Below are positions 39,436-45,706 of a DNA stretch of 50,017 nt, piece after piece (position 1 is the first letter of the stretch; the number at the start of each line of letters is the position of its first letter). Source of the DNA: a virus; IMG/VR virus record IMGVR_UViG_3300042988_000405, positions 1 through 50,017 of that record. The stretch is one strand, 5' to 3'. A program made the translations under genes and the position numbers. The notes below the pieces were generated by a model. The model saw only the letters and a program-made list of their open reading frames with translations, made no database searches and was not told where the DNA came from.

Positions 39436-40359
39436 ATGTCATTACTAGAAAAGTTAAAAGCATCTGGATCCATCAAAGGAACAACCGTTGCAGAATCCAA
39501 ATTCTTTGGTGTAAAAGAATTTGCACCAACAAGAATCCCAATTATTAATGCAGCACTAAGTGGTACATTAGATGGTGGATTATCCTCAGGTCTTACAGTA
39601 ATCGCTGGTCCATCTAAGCACTTCAAGTCAAACCTAGGGCTGGTTATGGTTCAGGCTTACATGAAGCGACACAAAGATGCAATCTGTTTATTTTATGATT
39701 CAGAATTCGGTGTTACTCCAGAGTACCTAGAAGCCCACGGCATTGAATCTGAGCGAGTACTACACCTACCTATCGAGCACATTGAGCAACTCAAGTTTGA
39801 TATGGCAAAGAAACTTGAAGATATCAAACGTGGCGACAAGATTATTATCTTTATTGACTCGGTTGGTAACCTTGCTTCCAAGAAGGAAGTAGAAGATGCA
39901 CTAGATGAAAAGTCTGTTGCTGATATGACTCGTGCTAAACAGATGAAGTCACTATTCAGAATTGTTACTCCTCATTTCACAATGAAGGATATTCCTTGTG
40001 TTGTAATTGGTCACACTTACGATACTCAAGAAATGTTCAGTAAGAAGGTTCTGTCTGGTGGATGTTTACTTGCTGGTACAAAGATTCAGATGGCTGATGG
40101 TACTCTGAAAAATATTGAAGACATTTCTCCTTATGATAAAGTACGTACATTACTTGGTCCTAAAGAAGTAACTCATACTTGGAATCCTGAAACACTAGCA
40201 GATGGTGAACCAGAATGCTATGAAATTGAGTTTGAGGATGGATATAAAGTTACTTGCTCTGATAAACATAGATTCATTGTAAACGGTGAATGGGTTGAAG
40301 CCAGAAACCTATCAGAGGGTCAAATTGTTAAATCCATTGATGAATATCTTGTTACCTGA
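39436..40359 (+). CDS. uvsX: UvsX recombinase N-extein fused to split-intein N-half
   Basis: Residues 1-209 are the N-terminal part of the RecA-like UvsX: Walker A 'AGPSKHFKSNLG' near 56, 'CLFYDSEFGVTP' near 83, Walker B 'IIIFIDSVGNLAS' near 137 and 'VIGHTYDTQEMFSKKVLSGG'. At residue 210 an intein begins with Cys ('CLLAGTKIQMADGTLKNIED', block A), with block B near 'YKVTCSDKHRFIVNGEW', and the frame stops (TGA) after 98 intein residues. The rest is encoded at 41299. The joined protein would have about 346 residues. AAGGAG precedes the ATG. UvsX catalyses strand exchange in recombination-dependent replication, so splicing would be essential. Confidence 0.93.
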   Translation: MSLLEKLKASGSIKGTTVAESKFFGVKEFAPTRIPIINAALSGTLDGGLSSGLTVIAGPSKHFKSNLGLVMVQAYMKRHKDAICLFYDSEFGVTPEYLEAHGIESERVLHLPIEHIEQLKFDMAKKLEDIKRGDKIIIFIDSVGNLASKKEVEDALDEKSVADMTRAKQMKSLFRIVTPHFTMKDIPCVVIGHTYDTQEMFSKKVLSGGCLLAGTKIQMADGTLKNIEDISPYDKVRTLLGPKEVTHTWNPETLADGEPECYEIEFEDGYKVTCSDKHRFIVNGEWVEARNLSEGQIVKSIDEYLVT

Positions 40360-40368
40360 ATAGTATAA

Positions 40369-40410
40369 TCTCCATTTGTATAAATAACTATATTACACTG
40401 CAAATGGAGA
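40369..40410 (+). promoter_or_regulatory. RBS-hiding hairpin with late promoter in its loop
   Basis: TCTCCATTTG (40369-40378) pairs perfectly with CAAATGGAGA (40401-40410), covering the GGAGA ribosome site of the homing endonuclease. The 22-base loop begins with TATAAATA (40379-40386), so a late transcript would start inside the loop and lack the 5' arm. The same design precedes the other homing nuclease gene at 31625. Confidence 0.85.
40379..40386 (+). promoter_or_regulatory. Late promoter TATAAATA in hairpin loop
   Basis: Exact T4 late octamer. Start of RNA expected near 40392-40397, just before the 3' arm with the ribosome site. Confidence 0.75.
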
Positions 40411-40415
40411 ATATT

Positions 40416-41318
40416 ATGTACATAGTTTATAAACTAACTTTTAAAACCAGAGAATCTACAAACACATTACCTTGTTATTATATTGGATCCAAATCTAATT
40501 GTAAAGTAATAAATGGTGTTATAATAAACGAAGATGGAAGTGAATATTGGAGTAGCTCTAAATCTTCCTCATTTGCTGAGAGTCTAAGTAAAGAATTACC
40601 AGAAGTGGAAATCTTATACGAAGGTACATCAGCAAAAGATGTAAATCAGGAAGAAAACAGATTACAGAGATTAGTAAATGCTGATACTTCTCCATATTAT
40701 TTTAACCAGTTTGTTGCACCAGTTAATAACTTTACTTGGGATAATTATGGTTCATTTAAGCATATAGATTATCCTGAAAAATGCTGTAGATTACCTTTAG
40801 ATCACCCATTAGTACTCAATAGAACATATGTTGGTGTTACTTATGGTGTAAGACTTACCGAAGAGGAAAAGTTTAAAAGGTATGGTGATGATTTTATGAT
40901 TGGTGAAAAAAATCCATTCTTTGGTAGAACTCACTCAGATGAAACAAAGAAAGTTTTATCTGAAAAGAGGATGGGTAAAGATTATCGCTCTAGTGATCAA
41001 ATTGATGAATGGGTTGCTAATATTGCCAAAAAACCTAAATCTGCTGAACATAGAAGTAAGATTGGTAGAAAAGGTTATATTATGCTCAAAAGTGCAATAA
41101 CTGGCGAAACCATTAGAGTTTTAAAAGAAGAATCTGTAAACTATAATCCAGAAGAATGGAAAAATCCAGCCGCATTTAAAACTGGAATTCCTAATGGATC
41201 AAAGTGGTGCAATAACGGTTCAGTTAACTTAAAGATAAAATCAACAGAAGAGTTGCCATTAGGCTATTCTTATGGTAGAATAATGAAAAGGAAAAGTAAT
41301 GAAAATCAAATCAATTAA
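40416..41318 (+). CDS. GIY-YIG homing endonuclease inside the split uvsX
   Basis: ATG at 40416 preferred (GGAGA five bases upstream); an ATG at 40404 lies within that site. The 300-residue protein has a GIY-YIG domain: 'MYIVYKLTF' (IVY), 'PCYYIGSKSNC' (YIG) and 'EYWSSSKSSSF', with a likely catalytic Glu in 'VNQEENRLQRLV', then 'SPYYFNQ'. NUMOD3 repeat at about 163-190 (GEKNPFFGRTHSDETKKVLS). The C-terminus has 'SKWCNNGS...LPLGYSYGRIMK', like the nuclease at 31625. It is encoded between the two halves of the intein, in a different frame from them, and overlaps the C-half by 20 bases. It would promote spread of the intein insertion. Confidence 0.88.
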   Translation: MYIVYKLTFKTRESTNTLPCYYIGSKSNCKVINGVIINEDGSEYWSSSKSSSFAESLSKELPEVEILYEGTSAKDVNQEENRLQRLVNADTSPYYFNQFVAPVNNFTWDNYGSFKHIDYPEKCCRLPLDHPLVLNRTYVGVTYGVRLTEEEKFKRYGDDFMIGEKNPFFGRTHSDETKKVLSEKRMGKDYRSSDQIDEWVANIAKKPKSAEHRSKIGRKGYIMLKSAITGETIRVLKEESVNYNPEEWKNPAAFKTGIPNGSKWCNNGSVNLKIKSTEELPLGYSYGRIMKRKSNENQIN

Positions 41319-41817
41319 GAGTATCGGTAAACAAAAAGTATATGATGTGACTGTTGAGGATGCAGAACACTATGTGCTAGAAAATGGGGTTGTAACACAT
41401 AATACTGGTCTTTACTATAGTGCAAATCAGATTTTTATGATTGGTCGTAGTCAAGAGAAGGATGGTACAGAAGTCTCTGGATATAATTTTACTATCAATA
41501 TTGATAAATCACGATTTGTTAAAGAAAAGTCAAAGCTGGCATTCTCTGTTAACTTCGATGCAGGTATCAATAAATGGTCAGGTCTAATGGATTTAGCACT
41601 AGAATGTGGTCTAGTGAAGAAACCAAGTAATGGTTGGTTCTCCCATGTAGATGCAGAGACTGGTGAAATCTCCGATAAGAAATGGAGAATGGCAGATACA
41701 AATTCTAAGGAATTCTGGCTACCGGTATTACAACAAAAGGCTTTCCAAGATTTTGTTGAGCAGAAATTTAAACTTGCCACTGCATCGATGATGCAGTTTG
41801 ATGATTCAGAAGATTAA
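41299..41817 (+). CDS. uvsX: Split-intein C-half fused to UvsX C-extein
   Basis: ATG with its own ribosome site (AAGGA six bases upstream) inside the end of the endonuclease gene. Residues 1-35 are an intein C-half: block F 'VYDVTVEDAEHYVL' and block G 'NGVVTHN' with the penultimate His and terminal Asn. Residue 36 is Thr, the +1 nucleophile, starting 'TGLYYSANQIFMIGRSQEKD', which continues UvsX exactly where the N-part stops (T4: SGG/TGVMYSAD). The C-extein (137 residues) ends with 'NGWFSHVDAETGEISDKKWR' and an acidic tail. Trans-splicing with the 39436 product would restore UvsX. Confidence 0.93.
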   Translation: MKIKSIKSIGKQKVYDVTVEDAEHYVLENGVVTHNTGLYYSANQIFMIGRSQEKDGTEVSGYNFTINIDKSRFVKEKSKLAFSVNFDAGINKWSGLMDLALECGLVKKPSNGWFSHVDAETGEISDKKWRMADTNSKEFWLPVLQQKAFQDFVEQKFKLATASMMQFDDSED

Positions 41818-41818
41818 C

Positions 41819-41840
41819 AAAGGCCCGAAAGGGCCTTTTT
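41819..41840 (+). terminator. Rho-independent terminator after uvsX
   Basis: AAAGGCCC and GGGCCTTT form an 8-bp stem with a GAAA tetraloop followed by TTC. It separates the replication block from the next genes. Confidence 0.92.
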
Positions 41841-41842
41841 CA

Positions 41843-41849
41843 TTAAATA
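41843..41849 (+). promoter_or_regulatory. Late promoter-like TTAAATA
   Basis: CATTAAATACTTAAT directly follows the terminator, 31 bases before the gene at 41880; suits late expression of packaged proteins. Confidence 0.45.
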
Positions 41850-41879
41850 CTTAATATTTTAACATCTGGGTTTAACAAC

Positions 41880-42884
41880 ATGATTTCATTTAAAGAATAC
41901 TTGTCAGAAGCAAAAAGTAACGCAGCACACATAAGTGCTAAAGATAATACAGCCATAGCAACAGCAGGTGAACATCTAGTTACTCATCATTTACTTACTC
42001 ATGCTGCAGACAATCACCCAGACCAAAAACATGCTGAGCACTTAAGGAATAAAGCAGCAGAACATTTAGCTGCAGCTAATAAACACTTACACGGTATTGA
42101 TTCTGGTGTCGTGGCTGATGCTCACGGTAGAGCAAAAGCAGGTGCAGATCACTTCTTAAAGCATCATGCTGATGCTGGTACAATTCATGATGTACATCAT
42201 ACAGCAAAGGCAGGAGATGTTACTAGAGTTACTGGTGTAAAGACAAATCAAACTGATGACCCTGCAGATATGGTTGTACATTTTAAGAAAAAAGATGGAC
42301 AAGATTATCATAGAGGTATATCATATAAACATAATAAATCTAATACTTTAGGTACACCTGGTCTAGGAAACATCGATTCAAGATTTGGAACAAAGTTACA
42401 AGCAATGCACACTGAATTTCAAAATTCTCTAAAGTCAAAATTTGGTGCTGAAACAACTGCAAATAAAGCCAAACGTAAAGAATTAGCAGCAAGTAGTCCT
42501 GAAGCAAATGAAATGGCGAAGAAATTTGCCGAGAAGGCAGCAGACCACTATCATGGTGCTTTTAATGGTGCTTCACATGAACACAAATCTGCGCACTTGA
42601 AAGAACTCTTTAAAGCCAATTCTAAAATCCATACTGATACTTTAAAGGTAAAGGGAACTGGTGGTGCTTATTCTTCTGAGTTACATAGCCATGAAGATAA
42701 TAAGTTACACAAAGCAATAAATGATGCTCACCATTTTTCATCTGAAAGAGTTGGATCCACTGTTCATTACTATGCACACGATAAAGATGGTAAAAAGACA
42801 AAGCTAGGATTCTCTGAACACAGATTCACACATGGTGGATTTACTTCTTTTGGTTCACCTACACATAGCGCTAAAATAAAATGA
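41880..42884 (+). CDS. Internal head protein candidate, nuclease-like (334 aa)
   Basis: Begins 'MISFKEYLSEAKSN', closely matching the capsid-targeting sequence of T4 internal proteins (MKTYQEFIAEA) with a gp21-type cut site L-S-E|A. The body is His/Lys/Ala-rich. A possible PD-(D/E)xK nuclease core: 'ATAGEHLVTHHLLTHA' (Glu near 31), 'DPADMVVHF' (Asp near 130) and 'HRGISYKHNKS' (Lys near 150), with 'GLGNIDSRFG' after. This is a pattern judgement, not a recognised family. If both readings hold, it would be a nuclease packaged in the head and injected with DNA. Its stop overlaps the next ATG (ATGA). Confidence 0.55.
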   Translation: MISFKEYLSEAKSNAAHISAKDNTAIATAGEHLVTHHLLTHAADNHPDQKHAEHLRNKAAEHLAAANKHLHGIDSGVVADAHGRAKAGADHFLKHHADAGTIHDVHHTAKAGDVTRVTGVKTNQTDDPADMVVHFKKKDGQDYHRGISYKHNKSNTLGTPGLGNIDSRFGTKLQAMHTEFQNSLKSKFGAETTANKAKRKELAASSPEANEMAKKFAEKAADHYHGAFNGASHEHKSAHLKELFKANSKIHTDTLKVKGTGGAYSSELHSHEDNKLHKAINDAHHFSSERVGSTVHYYAHDKDGKKTKLGFSEHRFTHGGFTSFGSPTHSAKIK

Positions 42885-44686
42885 TCACTTACTCAGAACT
42901 TACTGAATCTATCTTTTCCAATCTAGGTGGCTCTAGAGGACATTATAGACACCCAGAGGAATTAGCACTAGATTCAGGAAAATCTGGTGCCATTGCTGCT
43001 CATCAGCTATTGCACGATACTGTAAGAAATAGACATCCACTACAAAAGAAGGGTGACGGTTCACTTGCTTTCCATATTGTTACTGATAAGAATGGAAACA
43101 AGGGTGTAGCTACAAAGTCAATCGACAATAAAGATGCAAAAATAAATTATTCACATGCTGACATAGAAAAGAATCATGGACATGCTCCAGGATTGGTCAA
43201 AAAATTAAAGGTACTATTAGATAATGCATATAAAATTTCTGGAAACAATCGTCACATCTCAGGTGAGTTTCTTTTCACTCCTGATGAAGTTGAACATAAC
43301 AACGGCAAAGCTTCTTTTAAACCAAACACAATCCGCAACGAAGTTAGCCACCCTGAAGAAGTAAAAAAGATTAAGTCTGCTAAGATTGGTGTTGCTGTAC
43401 ATAGTGCTTTTGATGAATCACATGAGCGCAAGCCTTTGGCTAAAGGTGATGTTGCTAGACACCCAGATGTGTACAATATGAACTTGAGTGCACCAAATAT
43501 TTCCCCAACAAAGGAAACACATCAACACTTGGGTAATCTTGCTTCTGCTATCAGAAACAGTACACCAGAGTCCTATGCACTAGGTAAGAAGCATGCAGAA
43601 CATATTAAAACTTACATCAATCAAACTGTAAGGAATGGTACAAAAGCAAACACAACAGACTTTATCAAGCATGTTGCAGCTCAACATCAGAAGGGTATTG
43701 ATTCTGTAAAAACTGAAAAGTCAAAGTCTGCTAAGACTGAAACCATGAATAATCATATTGCCGAATTGCATGACAATATTGAACATCTAAATCATGTCTT
43801 TAATTTACACCATGCAACTGTTGCTGCAAAGAATCATGTAGTTGGTCTTATTGATGCTGCAGATTCTCATGGAAAAGTAACACACCATCTAGAAAATGAA
43901 GATGGTAGCTATAGGCAGACTGGTGCAGAAGGTTGGACTTATAATAGTTCACATCATCCATCAGTAAATACACTAAAGTTAGTTAATAGAGAAGGATTCT
44001 CCAAGAATAACTTTAATCTAAATGCTAGATTTAAACGAGCACCTGTAAAGGAAGAACTTGAATTATTGGATGAGTCAGTTGAAAGATACAACAAAACCTC
44101 TGATCATGCTGTACTTACATTTGGTAGATTTTCACCACCTCATGTTGAACACAGTAACTTAATTCATGCTGTTGCCGACCACGCACAAAAGATTGGTGGT
44201 GATGCTCACGTATTCGTAAGTCATTCACACGACAATGACAAGAATCCACTAACAGTATCAGAAAAGATTGCTGTACTTAGAAAAGCACATCCTGAGCATA
44301 AGAGGATCCTACATGCTGCAAGTAAGGCTTCTCCTAGTATTTTTACTTCCCTTGCTGATCTACATGCTAAGGGATATAAACATGCAACTGTAGTATTAGG
44401 TGATGATCGAACAGACGAAATGAAGTCCTCTTTGGAGAAGTATAATGGAAAGTTTAACAAAGAAGGTAAAGGATATCATTTCGACAGCATCAATGTTATA
44501 TCCCGTCATGATGTGCATGACCAAAGACATTCTGATGGATCGGATGGTGTACATGCGTCAGATGTTCGTAAGGCTGCTAAAGCAGGTGATGTAGCTACAG
44601 TTAAGTCTCAATTACATCCTAACCTATCTAACGGCATGGTTGCAGCTGTTGTTAACAGAATTCAAAAAAGGTCTAGACAAAAATAA
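42881..44686 (+). CDS. Bifunctional nucleotidyltransferase-like internal protein (601 aa)
   Basis: Starts 'MITYSELTES', a weaker form of the targeting sequence. Residues 20-380 look like a ligase-type covalent nucleotidyltransferase: motif I K-G-D-G (57-60), motif III 'SGEFLF' (127-132), IV 'EGWTYN' (about 350) and V 'TLKLVNREGFS' (365-374). An acidic linker 'VKEELELLDE|S' near 389-399 fits a gp21 cut site. Residues 405-595 are a separate NMNAT/cytidylyltransferase-type fold: 'LTFGRFSPPHVEHSNLI' (H-x-x-H), 'VSEKIAVLRKA' and 'GVHASDVRKAA'. Substrates are unknown. The two domains may be released as separate enzymes after head maturation. Confidence 0.6.
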   Translation: MITYSELTESIFSNLGGSRGHYRHPEELALDSGKSGAIAAHQLLHDTVRNRHPLQKKGDGSLAFHIVTDKNGNKGVATKSIDNKDAKINYSHADIEKNHGHAPGLVKKLKVLLDNAYKISGNNRHISGEFLFTPDEVEHNNGKASFKPNTIRNEVSHPEEVKKIKSAKIGVAVHSAFDESHERKPLAKGDVARHPDVYNMNLSAPNISPTKETHQHLGNLASAIRNSTPESYALGKKHAEHIKTYINQTVRNGTKANTTDFIKHVAAQHQKGIDSVKTEKSKSAKTETMNNHIAELHDNIEHLNHVFNLHHATVAAKNHVVGLIDAADSHGKVTHHLENEDGSYRQTGAEGWTYNSSHHPSVNTLKLVNREGFSKNNFNLNARFKRAPVKEELELLDESVERYNKTSDHAVLTFGRFSPPHVEHSNLIHAVADHAQKIGGDAHVFVSHSHDNDKNPLTVSEKIAVLRKAHPEHKRILHAASKASPSIFTSLADLHAKGYKHATVVLGDDRTDEMKSSLEKYNGKFNKEGKGYHFDSINVISRHDVHDQRHSDGSDGVHASDVRKAAKAGDVATVKSQLHPNLSNGMVAAVVNRIQKRSRQK

Positions 44687-44701
44687 AATGTGTGATATAA
44701 T
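44674..44701 (+). promoter_or_regulatory. Sigma70-type promoter
   Basis: TAGACA (44674-44679), a 16-bp spacer and TATAAT (44696-44701) with a TG extension, just before the gene at 44725. Confidence 0.65.
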
Positions 44702-44724
44702 AAACACATACTCAGGGAACAATT

Positions 44725-44925
44725 ATGATTACATTTAAAGAATACATTGCTGAATCTAAAAAGCCAAAGCATAATTATACCATTGAGAAATCCTATGAGG
44801 ATGAGGACAACCAAAAGGGTCATAATGGTTGGAACTTATTTCACAATGGAAATTGGTGCTCATTCCACAAACTAAAACGGGATGCTAAATTTACCATGGA
44901 TTCTGCAATAAAAGATAAGAAATAA
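44725..44925 (+). CDS. Small internal head protein candidate (66 aa)
   Basis: The N-terminus 'MITFKEYIAESKKP' is a near copy of the T4 capsid-targeting sequence, with cleavage expected at I-A-E|S. After it a small basic, aromatic-rich domain of about 55 residues follows ('NGWNLFHNGNWCSFHKLKRD'). Size is similar to mature T4 internal proteins. CAGGGAAC lies before the ATG and a sigma70-like promoter is present, so it might also be made early. The stop abuts the next ATG by one shared base (TAATG). Its activity is unknown; T4 IPI* blocks a host restriction enzyme. Confidence 0.6.
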   Translation: MITFKEYIAESKKPKHNYTIEKSYEDEDNQKGHNGWNLFHNGNWCSFHKLKRDAKFTMDSAIKDKK

Positions 44926-45344
44926 TGTCGGCATTTAAAGAATACTTGGCAGAGTCAAAGTTAGTTCCTGATAGTATTTCTAAACCCATGACTACCAATG
45001 AGTTGATGAATACTATCGGTAAGACTCGTACTAAGGCTTTACTCAATCATCCATACATCCAAAAGCACTTCGGTTCACATGAGTCGCTTGGTATGCCACT
45101 TGTACATAAAGTATTGGTTGATAAGTATGGATATCCTGAAGTAATGACTTCTTCTGCTTTTACTTATACTAATCCTCATGGTCAAAAGACAAGAAAGATG
45201 GTACGTACAAGTCTCTCTAAAAATGCTGATTCTAAAGTCCATCAAATTCACCTATTCCATAATTATGACAATGAACGTCATCGGGAGAATGAAGGTGGAG
45301 GTCCTCTGTGGAGATACAGAGAAAGTTTACACAATGACGAATAA
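44925..45344 (+). CDS. Internal head protein candidate (139 aa)
   Basis: Overlaps the stop of the preceding gene by one base. The N-terminus 'MSAFKEYLAESKLV' again matches the capsid-targeting sequence, with cleavage expected at L-A-E|S. The mature part (about 128 residues) is basic, His-rich and helical/beta mixed ('GKTRTKALLNHPYIQKHFGS', 'KNADSKVHQIHLFHNYDNER'). No family recognised. By T4 analogy it would be packaged in the head, trimmed by gp21 and injected with the DNA. A terminator follows. Confidence 0.6.
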   Translation: MSAFKEYLAESKLVPDSISKPMTTNELMNTIGKTRTKALLNHPYIQKHFGSHESLGMPLVHKVLVDKYGYPEVMTSSAFTYTNPHGQKTRKMVRTSLSKNADSKVHQIHLFHNYDNERHRENEGGGPLWRYRESLHNDE

Positions 45345-45346
45345 GT

Positions 45347-45375
45347 TTGACTAATAGTACAAGAGGATCTAAAAT
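45347..45375 (+). promoter_or_regulatory. Sigma70-type promoter overlapping a terminator
   Basis: TTGACT (45347-45352), 17-bp spacer, TAAAAT (45370-45375). The -10 lies at the top of the terminator stem and in its loop, so RNA starting near 45382 lacks the 5' arm. Confidence 0.6.
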
Positions 45376-45395
45376 AAACATTAGATCCTCTTTTT
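45361..45395 (+). terminator. Rho-independent terminator
   Basis: AAGAGGATCTAA and TTAGATCCTCTT form a 12-bp perfect stem with an 8-base loop and a T run. It ends the internal-protein unit and overlaps a promoter for the next genes. Confidence 0.9.
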
Positions 45396-45406
45396 AAAGG
45401 TATATT

Positions 45407-45706
45407 ATGATGCACGTGAATTTGGACAAAGAAGTCGTCCAACAAATTTGTCAAGCTTTCATTGACAAAATGTCCCCAAAGTTCTATAATACAAGAGGTG
45501 GTGCTATTGCCGTAGTTTTACATGAATCCACAGGTGAGTCATGGGATAAATTACTTGGTGCTTATTATAATACAATCGACATGGAAGGAGACTGGATTCC
45601 ATGTAAGTGGGGTGCTGATGGTACCTTCGGTTCTATTAATGAAAATGTGCAACACTCACCTCTTGATCTAATAATGAAACCTGCTGAAACTAAGGATGGT
45701 GCATGA
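45407..45706 (+). CDS. Hypothetical protein before gene 41 (99 aa)
   Basis: AAAGG six bases before the ATG. The 99-residue product ('VVQQICQAFIDKMSPKFYNT', 'GGAIAVVLHESTGESWDKLL') is alpha/beta mixed with no recognised motif. A perfect consensus promoter lies inside its codons 19-28, so it must tolerate DNA-level constraint there. It overlaps gene 41 by four bases (ATGA). Function unknown. Confidence 0.55.
   Translation: MMHVNLDKEVVQQICQAFIDKMSPKFYNTRGGAIAVVLHESTGESWDKLLGAYYNTIDMEGDWIPCKWGADGTFGSINENVQHSPLDLIMKPAETKDGA
45462..45490 (+). promoter_or_regulatory. Perfect consensus sigma70 promoter inside a gene
   Basis: TTGACA (45462-45467), 17-bp spacer and TATAAT (45485-45490), within the gene at 45407 and about 215 bases before gene 41. 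It can supply helicase and primase mRNA early. Confidence 0.85.

Noticed and set aside
40364-40369. TATAAT just upstream of the nuclease hairpin as a sigma70 promoter
   Set aside because: No -35 element at 16-18 bp and no TG extension; the late octamer in the loop explains expression better.
40357-41299. Sequencing frameshift or nonsense error that splits a single large intein with an internal nuclease
   Set aside because: The nuclease has its own start, ribosome site and regulated leader in a different frame, and the C-half has a good Shine-Dalgarno. One base error could not produce this.
40063-41407. Group I or II intron in uvsX instead of a split intein
   Set aside because: The N-part continues in frame into a sequence with intein block A and B motifs, the C-part starts with blocks F and G and ends His-Asn, and the C-part has its own ribosome site. 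I saw no group I core elements such as a clear P7 or U-G pair context.
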